A stretch of 13,656 bases of DNA from Burkholderiaceae bacterium (GCA_947373615.1 CANBYN010000022.1:1-13656); one strand, 5' to 3'; counted from the stretch's first letter, positions 1-8,398 are shown. Numbers and translations: made by a program. Notes: generated by a model from the sequence alone, not told the origin.

Positions 1-356
1 GAGAACTTGATCTCTTTAGCCTCGGTGCCGTCAACTTGTGCAGGCTTGATGCTATTGGCAAAATCAATGGTTTTAGCAACGCGCTCTTGAAGCTGCGCAA
101 AAGTAGTTTCATTGTCTTCAAACTTCGGTGGCTCGATGCCAGCTAAGCGCGCCATCCCATTTTTAACTTGATCACAAGCAATTTGTACCTGCTTAGAGAG
201 TGGGAACATATCTGGGGCTAGGCGACTTTCTACTAATACTTTGCCATCAATACCCTTGGACTCTGCAAACTCTTCACCTTTTTTGAGGATATTAGAAAGA
301 TTGGTGAGCATCTTGGTTAATTGCGGGATCGATGCTCGATACATTGAAATTGTCAT
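1..356 (-). CDS. DUF1993 family protein (partial, C-terminus outside window)
   Basis: The frame is open from an ATG at 356-354 to the window edge, giving about 118 residues; the C-terminal end and stop are missing. The start reads MTISMYRASIPQLTKML, followed by a helical stretch and LAPDMFPLSKQVQIACDQVK. I recognise this pattern from the DUF1993 family, in which a short N-terminal MYxASxP motif precedes a four-helix bundle. The family is, to my knowledge, related to the DinB/YfiT-like helical bundle proteins, and its biochemical role is not established. An A/G-rich stretch (GAAGAAAG) about 6 bases upstream can serve as ribosome binding site. The ATG at codon 5 is an alternative start, but family members usually carry the few residues before MY, so the first ATG is preferred. 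It lies 56 bases downstream of the TPR gene on the same strand and could be co-transcribed with it. Confidence 0.8.
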   Translation of the reverse strand, partial: MTISMYRASIPQLTKMLTNLSNILKKGEEFAESKGIDGKVLVESRLAPDMFPLSKQVQIACDQVKNGMARLAGIEPPKFEDNETTFAQLQERVAKTIDFANSIKPAQVDGTEAKEIKF

Positions 357-412
357 AATTACTTTCTTCGTTATTTACGTTTGTTTTAGCAGCTTTTCTT
401 GTGTGCGACTGC

Positions 413-1231
413 TTATACGTCGCTCATAAAATCACCGCCACCGCTACTGTCATCCCAGGAACTAGAGCCACCATCATCCCAAGAGCTTGCATCGTTTACA
501 CCGAAGTTAGCGGCATCTGGTGCTTGTCCACTCACTTGGTTGAAATCATTATTGATACCTGGATTGGCGTGTTGACCACCACCCATTAAATGGCTAGCTA
601 AGGCTTCTCCAGCAACCATGCCAGCACCCAATGCCGCGCCAGTTGCCAAACTTCCCATCAAGCCACCGCCCATGCCTGATGCAGGTGCGCCTGGATAGCC
701 AGGAGGGTAAGCCCCGGGGGCGCTTGGGGCTCCAGGATATGGGCTATTAGCAGTCGGCGCGTTATAGACCTGAACAGGCTGTTGACGCTTTTTCATAAAG
801 AACATCACACCTGCTATTAAGATCGCAATCAGAATCCAAAAGACTGGGCTTGTGAAGATAGAACTCGCACCAGCATTAGTAGTTGCTGGCACTGTGCCTG
901 CGCGCAATTGGGCTTGTAATTTCTGAACGGATTCTGGTTCTGCAAAAGGCAAGTCTGGCGCTATGATTTCTGCTTTTACAAAAGCATCTCTAGCAGCATC
1001 CAACTTACCCTCTTTGAGATAAAGCTCGGATGCAATGTAATGGGCTTTGCCACTATTGGGATGATTTTTTAACACTTCTTGCATCATGGCATCTGCTTTA
1101 GCCAACTGCCCTGCTTCAATTGCTTGATAGACCTCAGGTAAAGTAGCTTCTGCTAAAGCGAGGTTGCTAGTTAGCAATACAGCGCTTGCGAATACGCCAA
1201 CAAATAATTTCAGTACATTGCGCATCTTCAT
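413..1231 (-). CDS. Signal-peptide TPR protein with one membrane span and a Trp/Asp-rich tail
   Basis: The product has 272 residues and I know no named function for it. It begins with a signal peptide (about residues 1-27, ending LALA). Residues 33-97 contain two TPR-like helix pairs (EAGQLAKADAMMQEVLKNHP and KEGKLDAARDAFVKAEIIAP). A single membrane span (about 129-146) is followed by KKR, which predicts TPR outside and tail inside. The tail is Pro/Gly/Tyr-rich (about 155-190), then Gly/Ala-rich, and ends in two SSWDD motifs in a Ser/Gly/Asp stretch. Such tails recur in uncharacterised proteobacterial membrane proteins. Start choice: three ATGs are in frame at 1234, 1231 and 1225. The Shine-Dalgarno AGGGAG at 1242-1237 lies only 2 bases from the first, 5 from the second and 11 from the third, so 1231 is chosen. 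The TPR suggests protein-protein contact at the membrane, which is inference. Confidence 0.75.
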   Translation of the reverse strand: MKMRNVLKLFVGVFASAVLLTSNLALAEATLPEVYQAIEAGQLAKADAMMQEVLKNHPNSGKAHYIASELYLKEGKLDAARDAFVKAEIIAPDLPFAEPESVQKLQAQLRAGTVPATTNAGASSIFTSPVFWILIAILIAGVMFFMKKRQQPVQVYNAPTANSPYPGAPSAPGAYPPGYPGAPASGMGGGLMGSLATGAALGAGMVAGEALASHLMGGGQHANPGINNDFNQVSGQAPDAANFGVNDASSWDDGGSSSWDDSSGGGDFMSDV

Positions 1232-1343
1232 CATGACTCCCTATGGATCTTATGGAACTTCAAACTGTCGATTTTCATTATCGCTAGTTTAAATATTTTT
1301 GCTCTTTCCTGACTTATATGGAGGCTTTTTGGGGAAATTCAAG

Positions 1344-1360
1344 GGCTAGATAGTCTAGCC
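1344..1360 (-). terminator. Perfect hairpin over the addA stop codon, possible weak terminator
   Basis: On the minus strand a perfect 7-bp stem (GGCTAGA / TCTAGCC) with a 3-base loop contains the addA TAG stop at 1357-1355. No uridine run follows directly, since the next bases are CTTGAATTTCCCC. As an intrinsic terminator it is therefore weak. It could instead mark the 3' end of the addBA message against exonucleases. The rest of 1235-1343 shows no gene and no convincing promoter for the TPR gene. Confidence 0.35.
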
Positions 1361-4300
1361 AATCTGCTGAATCTTGCCTTCTGCTGAGATCAGATAAGTC
1401 TTATTAGGCTTATCCTCCCTAATTCGACTGAGCTCATCCTGATAACCCAGTAACTGCTTACGGTAATTTTCATACTTCTCACTACCTTCTTTAGGAATAG
1501 TCAGCTTGTAGTCAATGATAGCCAAATGATCATCAAACTCTACTAAGCGGTCTATACGGTAGCTATTACCCTCTTTGCTAGCAATATCGAGCTCATTCCA
1601 GGCCTGAATCCATTCACCCAAATTTAGGTAGCGCTTCAGTTCCGGCGCCTCTAATACCTTCTTGGTACGAGCAATCAACTTGCTGGCATGCTCTTGATCC
1701 ACGGTTAGCCAATTCATGATCTCTTGCTCGCTGGGCATGGATGTTACTTGAGCCTTGGTTGAGTCAGGCGTTAAAAACTCGAGCAACTTATGAAAATGCG
1801 TACCCTCTTCCAGGATTTCTGGATCGGGTGATGTCTTGTTTTCAGGCACAACCATTTTTACCGTACTACCACTCTCGATATTGAATAACTGTTGCTGATG
1901 ATCGCGTTTTGCCTGCTCCCAGCTAATCTGAAAATCTTCGATACTAAAAGTATCGCTAGCCGTTTCGCCCACTCCTGCACCCTCTGGTCTAGCGCCAGCA
2001 GATTTAGTGGCCTCACTTGAATGTTCATCTGCAATCTCTACAGTAGGAAGTTGACCAAACCGAGCTCGTGCATACCAAGATTTTTGATCAATACCTGTTG
2101 GATTATTAGTGGTAGGCTCTTTGGCTACCCCGCTAATCCACAGACCTTGCTTGGCCCGCGTCATCGCAACGTAGAGTAGATTCCAATTTTCATTTTGACT
2201 AATGAGCTCCTCCTCTTCACGAATATTGCTGCGAGGAGGAGTGAGACTAGCCTTGGTATACATCGATAGATGTGAGGGACTGCGGTCGCTTGGCGACCAA
2301 TCGAGGAGCACTCCAGAGTGATCAGAAGTGCCAGCCGTATGATTAGCATCCAAAATAATTACGAAGGGTGACTCCAAACCTTTAGCGCCATGGATTGTCA
2401 TCAGTCGGACACGCTTATGTTTATCCTCTTCCGACATCTCGCTATCTTCATCTACCTCAGCCAATTCCACTTCAGCTTCAAGCTCAACATCACCCTCATC
2501 TGGAGTTTCGTCATCATCGCCTCGACGCATGGCATTAATCCCATCAATAAAGCGACTCAAGCTCGGATAGCGACCGCCATCATGATTTAGTGATAATTCC
2601 AAAAAAGCATCTAAATTAGCAACCACCTGTGCCCGTGCTAAAGGCTGTGCACTCGTTGCATACTGAAAGCGTAAATTACTTTCTTGATAGATTTGATCGA
2701 GCAAGTCATGCACTGGCAGACGTTCGGCTAACAACCGCCAATGCTCTAAATAACGAGCGACCTTTTGCATAACTGCGTCTTGGCTATCTTGCAAGGTATC
2801 CCACCAAGAACGATAGGGGACGCTTGCCTTGGCGATCGTCAGATTCTGCATTTGCTGTTCAGTAAAGCCAAAAATGGGGCTTCTCAATAATTGCGCCAAA
2901 GGCAAGTCATGGCGCGGAGATAGCAATACCGTGAGCAATGCAATCATGTCATCAATCTCAAGGGTATTGAGTAAGCCACCTAGTCTAGTGCTGTCATAAG
3001 CTAGATCAGCTTCACGTAGTGCCCTCTCGAACTGGGGTAAATATTTACGGCGCTTTACCAGTAATAAAAAATCGCTTTCTCTGGCGGGTCGCCAGACCAT
3101 GCGCCCATCTTGCTCATCCATCACTTGATGGGTTGCCAGCACCTCATGAATCAGCTTACTAATTTGCTGGCCTTCGATATACCTTTGTGTATCGCCAATC
3201 GTTTGATTGACATCGGTAATAGGCACATCAAATGCGTTACCAACTCTTGGGGTCAGCTCTTCTTTGACATAGGGAATTAAAGGCAAGAGCGCAGCCTCAC
3301 CTTCTTTTGCATAAGCCTGCCCTGGTAAGCCCTCATGTAAAGGCTCCCACAGCGTTGTTTGCTCATTGAACTCATACGTTGGCGGCAATTGTGAGTGAGC
3401 AAATATCTCATTTACGGCAGCGTTAATTTTTGGAGCGTTACGACGGGTGGTATCTTGATCAAGATCCACAGCCCCCATCTGATTTTTCAGGAACTCTTTA
3501 GCGCTTGCAAATAAACGAGGATCGGCCCTGCGAAAGCGATAAATCGATTGCTTAGGGTCGCCCACAATAAACACACTAGGTTTACTTTGATCTTCGCCAT
3601 AACCCTCAAACCAGGAACGCAAAATTTGCCATTGCAAGGGGTTGGTATCCTGAAACTCATCTATCAGAATGTGTTTATATTTAGCATCTAAGCGAGCTTG
3701 TAAGTAGGCTGCATTGGCAGAATCGGCCATCAACTTGCTCACGCCAATCTCTAAATCGTCAAAATCTCGAACACGCATTGCCTCTTTAGTAGCGGCAACA
3801 TGATTCATCATGCGCTCACTCATGGCAAACCAAGCCTGATTTAATTCATACACCATTCTTTCGGATTGCCATTCTAGGTACTCAACAAATGCTTGAGCCC
3901 AATCCTGCTTATAAGCAATGTGATCAGACTCTAGATGGGTCAATCCTTCGTCCTTCAAATACGTTTTTACTGCGCCAAGGGCCTTATTGATATTAGAACG
4001 AGGATCGCCATCACCATTTAAGAATACGAGTTGCAGAATTGGTGCGATCTCCAACACATTACCACCACGTTGCATACACTCCAAAGCAGACACTAATCGC
4101 GGCAGCAAATCCTTTTCTTGAGTACTACTATGCGCAAAACAACGAACTAGAAATTCCAAATCGGCTCTCGCCTTGGGTGCATTCCACATCCGTAGCAAAG
4201 GATTCTCTATAGTGAGCTTGGGCAAGAATTGCTTCAGGTGCTCAATTGGCGTTATTCCTTTTTCTTTACAAGCCTGCACAAAAAAAGTCCACGCGCCACG

Positions 4301-4882
4301 CTGTTTCATCAAGCCATAATTGCCCATCAAAAACTGTTGCGTATTGCTAGCGCCCAATTGCTTTAAGAGAACGTCATAGTGAGCCTTTAAATCTGCAGGC
4401 AGATCACCCCACCAAACATCTAGACATTCCTCTAACAACCTTTTGCCATCTTCACGCAAGCTAAAGCCAGGCTGTACTTCTGCAGAGATTGGCGCAGCAT
4501 TGAGCAACCTACCAAACCAGCCATGAAAGGTATCAATCACAATGGCCTGAGGGCTCGCCAAGATTTTAAGATACAGCGACCTAGCCTGCGGAAGTAATTG
4601 ACGAGCCTCTGCATTAGTGAGGCCTCGTTTTTCTAATTCTTGAATAAGCGTTTCGTCATCAGCCTTAGAGAATTCCTGTAATAAACCATAAAGGCGGTCT
4701 CGCATCTCCTGCGCAGCTTTACGGGTAAAGGTTAGAGCAAGGATTTCATGGGACTTAGCGCCAGCTAATAGCAAACGAATCATGCGAGCAACCAATAGCC
4801 ACGTCTTGCCACTACCAGCGCAAGCAGAAACAATGATGGATTGATGAGGATCGCAAGCGATGGCATTGTCAAACTTCTTCAT
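1355..4882 (-). CDS. addA: AddA-type helicase-nuclease subunit (double-strand break repair)
   Basis: The product has 1175 residues and is the UvrD/SF1A helicase plus nuclease subunit of an AddAB complex, which unwinds and resects double-strand ends for RecA loading. Helicase motifs are intact: Walker A AGSGKT (K26), motif Ia ALTFTRKAAQEM, motif II DEFQDT (D408, E409), motif III GDPKQSIYR (441-449), motif V TIHGAKGLE (829-837) and motif VI YVAMTRAKQGLW (R909). A C-terminal PD-(D/E)XK nuclease is visible as RIDRLV (D1111) and IIDYK (D1124, K1126). The length fits alphaproteobacterial AddA. A very acidic insert lies at about 789-821. The reading frame extends to a TTG at 4903, but the ATG at 4882 overlaps the addB stop as TGATG and has a good ribosome binding site, so that start is chosen. 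Co-transcription with addB is very likely. RecB is the main alternative, but no recC or recD is present and the partner is AddB-like. Confidence 0.9.
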   Translation of the reverse strand: MKKFDNAIACDPHQSIIVSACAGSGKTWLLVARMIRLLLAGAKSHEILALTFTRKAAQEMRDRLYGLLQEFSKADDETLIQELEKRGLTNAEARQLLPQARSLYLKILASPQAIVIDTFHGWFGRLLNAAPISAEVQPGFSLREDGKRLLEECLDVWWGDLPADLKAHYDVLLKQLGASNTQQFLMGNYGLMKQRGAWTFFVQACKEKGITPIEHLKQFLPKLTIENPLLRMWNAPKARADLEFLVRCFAHSSTQEKDLLPRLVSALECMQRGGNVLEIAPILQLVFLNGDGDPRSNINKALGAVKTYLKDEGLTHLESDHIAYKQDWAQAFVEYLEWQSERMVYELNQAWFAMSERMMNHVAATKEAMRVRDFDDLEIGVSKLMADSANAAYLQARLDAKYKHILIDEFQDTNPLQWQILRSWFEGYGEDQSKPSVFIVGDPKQSIYRFRRADPRLFASAKEFLKNQMGAVDLDQDTTRRNAPKINAAVNEIFAHSQLPPTYEFNEQTTLWEPLHEGLPGQAYAKEGEAALLPLIPYVKEELTPRVGNAFDVPITDVNQTIGDTQRYIEGQQISKLIHEVLATHQVMDEQDGRMVWRPARESDFLLLVKRRKYLPQFERALREADLAYDSTRLGGLLNTLEIDDMIALLTVLLSPRHDLPLAQLLRSPIFGFTEQQMQNLTIAKASVPYRSWWDTLQDSQDAVMQKVARYLEHWRLLAERLPVHDLLDQIYQESNLRFQYATSAQPLARAQVVANLDAFLELSLNHDGGRYPSLSRFIDGINAMRRGDDDETPDEGDVELEAEVELAEVDEDSEMSEEDKHKRVRLMTIHGAKGLESPFVIILDANHTAGTSDHSGVLLDWSPSDRSPSHLSMYTKASLTPPRSNIREEEELISQNENWNLLYVAMTRAKQGLWISGVAKEPTTNNPTGIDQKSWYARARFGQLPTVEIADEHSSEATKSAGARPEGAGVGETASDTFSIEDFQISWEQAKRDHQQQLFNIESGSTVKMVVPENKTSPDPEILEEGTHFHKLLEFLTPDSTKAQVTSMPSEQEIMNWLTVDQEHASKLIARTKKVLEAPELKRYLNLGEWIQAWNELDIASKEGNSYRIDRLVEFDDHLAIIDYKLTIPKEGSEKYENYRKQLLGYQDELSRIREDKPNKTYLISAEGKIQQIG

Positions 4883-7872
4883 CACCACATCCCCTTCCTG
4901 CAAATTCCTCTTGCCTCGCAGTATTTACATACGCCATCGGGTGCAAATGCAGTGAGCTCTTTGCCAGACCATAGCTTTTGAACATCCTCAGTTAATTGCT
5001 CAGAAAATACTGGCATTAACTGGGCAATATCCTCCACCTCCAAGGATCTCTGTAGTTTTTTGTCTCGCTTAATGTCGATCCTCAGAGATACCCATTGAGC
5101 CTGCTCCACTGGGTGGCCTTGTAGATGCGCACTGATTGGGCTTTCATTAGCAGCTCGCGCATAAATCAATAATTGTGGGTCATCCAATATGTGTTCCGCA
5201 CGCTTTTTAATCTTTGTCATCGACTGATTTTTGTAATCAATCACCTCGGCCTGGTGTTCTGACTGGACATTGATATCAAAGCGATCAGCACGTCCTTCGA
5301 TGCGAATGACCTTGTCTTCTCCATTAGGACCTAAAAATTTCAGGTCAAATCCAACTTTGTGCTCTGCATTGTGATAACGCCAACCTTGTGCCTCTCTTTG
5401 CAATTGCCAATCGACAAAACTCGGGATCTGTTTTTGCCAGTCTCGCAAAGTGCCCAGCACCCTGCCATCCCCCTCAATAAGGCGCTTGAATTCTTTTTCG
5501 GAGATAGCAGAAAGTTGCTCTTCCATCCAAACACGGCGTGCCTCAACATTGAGATGAATTTGACTATCTGCCTTTTGCTCTTCCGTCTTTATAGCCTGAT
5601 AAAACTTACCCAACAATGCGTGCAATGATTGCCCGGCTAAAGAGGCATCAAAGCCATCCTCAAATTCTTTTGCTTCGCGTAATCCCAATATGTTGCGTAC
5701 ATAATATTTATAGGGGCAATCTCTTAAGGACTTATAAGCACTAGGGCTAATCGACAATGGGAGAGGTAAATCCGGATCTAGAGTAGTTAGCGCCTTCTGC
5801 AAGGGCTTGGCAGTACCCATACATATATCCGGCTGAGCACTCTCCACTTTCCAATTGGGTAATTGTGCTTGTAAACGTTGAATCCATGCTGAAGGCCGCA
5901 GCGGTTCACCACTCTTGCTTTTGCTCTGCCAAAGTAAATCGACGCTTGCACAAGAAATCAACAGTTGTGAAAAATCACGCGCCTGCTGCACATACTGAGC
6001 AGTCATCGTTGAGGCTTTAAGCAAGCGATTGAGTGCATCTGAGAAAAATAATGGTGGCTCAGAAAATGCCGGCAATTGCTGTTCATCACATCCTACCACT
6101 ACGACTGCGTCAAATGTTCTTAAGCGTATTGAACTTAAAGGCAAGATGCTTAAAGTTGCTTTAGCCTCTTTGCCAGCCTCTTCATATGAGGCCTCTTCCA
6201 TGACTGATTTAATTAAACTAATCCATTCTGGAAGATGCATCGCCACTTGCTGGAATTGTGTAGCACTCAGATCAAAGGTATTGATCACTTCTAATAATTG
6301 CTTACCAGCGGCATCGTTCTCCAAAGCTTGAGCCATGCCAGTGTCTTGCAGATTTTTTTGTAAGAGTGCGTAGGCATTGGAGCAATCCAACTTAAGTTCT
6401 TGCCAAGCATGATGACGCTCTCTAACAAATTGCAGCAGTTTCAATAAAGCTTCATTTGGCGCAGTATCCCGATTAGCAGCATACACATTGGCACGCTCAA
6501 TCGCCATATAAAAAGTCTCCCAACCAGTCTTTGTTTGACTAGCGATCAAGATTTCTTCTAGTTGAGACACTAGCCCGATACATACCTCTGGCGCCTTCTG
6601 AATACAACTCGATATATCTAAGAAAGGATTTTGTAAAAACTCTAAAAGGGCACAGGCGGTTGGCCCCTCTTTAGGAGCACGAATTAACTCTAACCAGCTA
6701 TTGAGAGCTGCCGCTGCGCGCGTCGTATCTAATTTCCAACCAGTTTCATCGCGAATCTTTAATGCAGGGCCTAAGCGCGATAACAAGGCTCTTACCCTTC
6801 TGGCCGCCAAACGATCTTGCGCAACGAGTGCAATATTTCTCTTGCCGCCAATCAAGTGCGCCTCGATCGCTTTAGTTGCCGCCCAAGCTAACTCCTCAAA
6901 ACGTCTTGCTGAAATCAAATGCCAGTGTTGAAAAGGTGCTGCTTCAATATTGGCTTTCAGCTGTTTTGCTTGTTGTTCGCTCAACTCAATCAAGTCCCCT
7001 TCGTCATTTTCTCCAGTAAGCGCTTCGGACCAAAGGGCAACCGATTGCCAATCTAAGGTCACCTCAGCTACTCGGGCAAATTGTGCATAGTCGCTGAGGT
7101 ACCTGCCCATCACCTCTCGGTCAATCAACTTCGGATCTGCAGTCTGTACCCATATCAACGGTCTTGCATTCTGCTGATTTTCCTTAGCTACCTCCAAGTG
7201 GGCAGCCATTGCAAATTGCTTGCGAAAGACTGGATCTCCAACACTACTCAAATAACGCCAGAAAGTAAGTAAGACTTCGGATTCTTGGTCAACGACTTTT
7301 CTCGCAAGCTCTGGATAGGCAAGCGCAATCGTTTGCTCTAGAACTTCTTCTAGTTTTTTACCCCACACTTCGACATCAATTAAGCTGCTATTCATTAAAA
7401 GGCTTAACTGATTGTGCAGTTGCGGAATGATTGCTTCCGACAAAATATCGCATGCTTCTATGACGGATTTAGCTAAACCCCACGCACCCGATTCACTCTC
7501 TGCCTTAAACCAAGCCTTTAGTCTGGGATGTTTGCGCAAATTGACATAAACAGAAATCCAGCGTTCTAGATCGCTTTGTTTCTTTGGGAATTTCCACGCG
7601 CCTGGCGCAGCTTCTAGCCAATCAGCAAAACTAATTACTTGCGGTAAAAAGGCAACGCTTGGATCGAGATCTTTGGGTCGATACTTTTCTAGCGCCGCTC
7701 TCACGCCAATTAATGGGCCGGCTGTGCTCAGCACGACTAAGGGGCGTTGATTCGTTTGCACCGCACAATTCCAAATACCTTCAGATAGCTCCTGGAGCGC
7801 ATCAGCATCAGGCTTGACTGCCCAGATATGTGGCTGTTTTTGCTCAGAAAGGATAGGAAATGGGTGTGACAT
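4882..7872 (-). CDS. addB: AddB-type nuclease subunit with iron-sulfur cluster motif
   Basis: The product has 996 residues and is the partner of AddA. The N-terminal half has the degenerate helicase fold of AddB: where an active enzyme would carry a Walker A loop, it reads VVLSTAGPLIGVRAAL, with no GKT, so it should not hydrolyse ATP. The C-terminal nuclease shows H751 (AGQSLHALL), D863 (GRADRFD), D879 and K881 (VIDYK). Four cysteines match the iron-sulfur staple: C719 (RDCPYKYY) before the nuclease core, and C982, C985 and C991 at the very end (C-x2-C-x5-C), the spacing known in Bacillus AddB. All nuclease and cluster residues appear intact. No Shine-Dalgarno sequence precedes the ATG at 7872, and the bases before it are CACTCTTTA. 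It is the first gene of a leftward unit diverging from trxA. Linkage of addAB to trxA is also known in alphaproteobacteria. Confidence 0.88.
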   Translation of the reverse strand: MSHPFPILSEQKQPHIWAVKPDADALQELSEGIWNCAVQTNQRPLVVLSTAGPLIGVRAALEKYRPKDLDPSVAFLPQVISFADWLEAAPGAWKFPKKQSDLERWISVYVNLRKHPRLKAWFKAESESGAWGLAKSVIEACDILSEAIIPQLHNQLSLLMNSSLIDVEVWGKKLEEVLEQTIALAYPELARKVVDQESEVLLTFWRYLSSVGDPVFRKQFAMAAHLEVAKENQQNARPLIWVQTADPKLIDREVMGRYLSDYAQFARVAEVTLDWQSVALWSEALTGENDEGDLIELSEQQAKQLKANIEAAPFQHWHLISARRFEELAWAATKAIEAHLIGGKRNIALVAQDRLAARRVRALLSRLGPALKIRDETGWKLDTTRAAAALNSWLELIRAPKEGPTACALLEFLQNPFLDISSCIQKAPEVCIGLVSQLEEILIASQTKTGWETFYMAIERANVYAANRDTAPNEALLKLLQFVRERHHAWQELKLDCSNAYALLQKNLQDTGMAQALENDAAGKQLLEVINTFDLSATQFQQVAMHLPEWISLIKSVMEEASYEEAGKEAKATLSILPLSSIRLRTFDAVVVVGCDEQQLPAFSEPPLFFSDALNRLLKASTMTAQYVQQARDFSQLLISCASVDLLWQSKSKSGEPLRPSAWIQRLQAQLPNWKVESAQPDICMGTAKPLQKALTTLDPDLPLPLSISPSAYKSLRDCPYKYYVRNILGLREAKEFEDGFDASLAGQSLHALLGKFYQAIKTEEQKADSQIHLNVEARRVWMEEQLSAISEKEFKRLIEGDGRVLGTLRDWQKQIPSFVDWQLQREAQGWRYHNAEHKVGFDLKFLGPNGEDKVIRIEGRADRFDINVQSEHQAEVIDYKNQSMTKIKKRAEHILDDPQLLIYARAANESPISAHLQGHPVEQAQWVSLRIDIKRDKKLQRSLEVEDIAQLMPVFSEQLTEDVQKLWSGKELTAFAPDGVCKYCEARGICRKGMW
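4891..4899 (-). promoter_or_regulatory. Ribosome binding site deciding the addA start
   Basis: The minus strand reads AGGAAGGGG, inside the last codons of addB, 8 bases before the ATG at 4882. This site, together with the TGATG stop/start overlap, favours the ATG over the upstream TTG (4903) and GTG (4888, 4885) codons. It implies translational coupling of addA to addB. Confidence 0.75.
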
Positions 7873-7935
7873 TAAAGAGTGTGAGCTATTGGTTTTTATG
7901 ACTTATTTTGATTTTTGAGCAGAATGTTTGGCTTA

Positions 7936-7965
7936 TTGCTAATATAAGCGTTGTAACGTTATAAC
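7936..7965 (+). promoter_or_regulatory. Sigma-70-type promoter of trxA
   Basis: TTGCTA (7936-7941) and TATAAC (7960-7965) are separated by 18 bases. This predicts transcription from about 7972 and a leader of about 20 bases carrying the AAGGA ribosome binding site. Matches are 4/6 at -35 and 5/6 at -10. No equally good promoter was seen for addB on the other strand of this 119-base region. Confidence 0.5.
7950..7965. promoter_or_regulatory. 16-base near-palindrome over the trxA -10 element
   Basis: GTTGTAAC followed directly by GTTATAAC. The two 8-base halves are inverted repeats with 7 of 8 positions matching, and also direct repeats of the form GTTRTAAC. The right half contains the -10 hexamer, a usual place for a repressor operator. 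It could equally be a chance product of an AT-rich promoter. No regulator is identified. Confidence 0.3.
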
Positions 7966-7991
7966 TAAATAAGCCTAAATAAGGAATTTTC

Positions 7992-8318
7992 ATGAGTGCC
8001 GGCATTAAACATGTAACTGACGCCTCCTTCGAACAAGACGTCCTCAAGTCTGATAAACCTGTTCTGCTCGACTTCTGGGCTGAGTGGTGTGGTCCTTGCA
8101 AAATGATCGGCCCAATCCTAGAAGAACTTTCTAGTGAATATGGCGATAAGTTGCAAATCGCAAAAATGAACGTAGACGAGAACCAAGGTGTACCTGCCCA
8201 ATTCAATATTCGCGGCATTCCGACCTTGATCCTATTTAAAAATGGCACAGTAGCTGCTCAAAAAGTAGGCGCTTTGGCCAAATCTCAGTTGACCGCATTT
8301 ATTGATAGTCATCTTTAA
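7992..8318 (+). CDS. trxA: Thioredoxin 1
   Basis: The product has 108 residues, the normal length of thioredoxin, a cytoplasmic dithiol reductant for ribonucleotide reductase, methionine sulfoxide reductases and other disulfide-forming enzymes. The active site is WCGPC (W32, C33, C36), preceded by the conserved DFWAEW strand. D27 is the buried acid, and the cis-proline is P77 in RGIPTLILF. There is no signal peptide, so it acts in the cytoplasm. AAGGA at 7981-7985 lies 6 bases before the ATG. It has its own promoter just upstream and a strong intrinsic terminator 10 bases after the stop, so it is probably transcribed alone. It diverges from addB and precedes rho. Confidence 0.97.
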   Translation: MSAGIKHVTDASFEQDVLKSDKPVLLDFWAEWCGPCKMIGPILEELSSEYGDKLQIAKMNVDENQGVPAQFNIRGIPTLILFKNGTVAAQKVGALAKSQLTAFIDSHL

Positions 8319-8328
8319 ATAGTCCCAC

Positions 8329-8362
8329 ACCACAGGTTCACCAGTTGATCCTGTGGTTTTTT
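8329..8362 (+). terminator. Intrinsic terminator of trxA
   Basis: ACCACAGG and CCTGTGGT form an 8-bp stem around a 12-base loop, followed by a run of six T that overlaps the last base pair. It starts 10 bases after the trxA stop and has the typical form of a Rho-independent terminator. Confidence 0.88.
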
Positions 8363-8380
8363 CCCCCTTTGCAGCACTTT

Positions 8381-8398
8381 TAAGTCCTTGTAAGTCCT
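8381..8398 (+). repeat. Short tandem direct repeat upstream of rho
   Basis: TAAGTCCT occurs at 8381-8388 and again at 8391-8398, with a 10-base period. This is one helical turn, so both copies face the same side of the DNA. The second copy overlaps the putative -35 element of rho. It could be an activator site or chance. Confidence 0.35.

Noticed and set aside
405..423. Inverted repeat GCGAC / GTCGC around the stop of the TPR gene
   Set aside because: Only five base pairs with a 9-base loop and no T tract on the coding strand; too weak to call a terminator.
1262..1300. GATAAT hexamer on the minus strand as promoter of the TPR gene
   Set aside because: No acceptable -35 element at 16-18 bases upstream; the region is simply AT-rich.
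6029..6331. 100-residue plus-strand open frame within addB
   Set aside because: It is a shadow of addB codons; Ser/Asn-rich, no ribosome binding site, no recognisable domain.
7950..7965. Zur box at the trxA promoter
   Set aside because: The GTTATAAC half is reminiscent, but the expected 7-1-7 spacing is absent, and trxA is not a usual Zur target.
7886..8248. 120-residue open frame on the minus strand across trxA
   Set aside because: It lies antisense to a certain gene, has no family resemblance, and its composition follows the complement of trxA codons.
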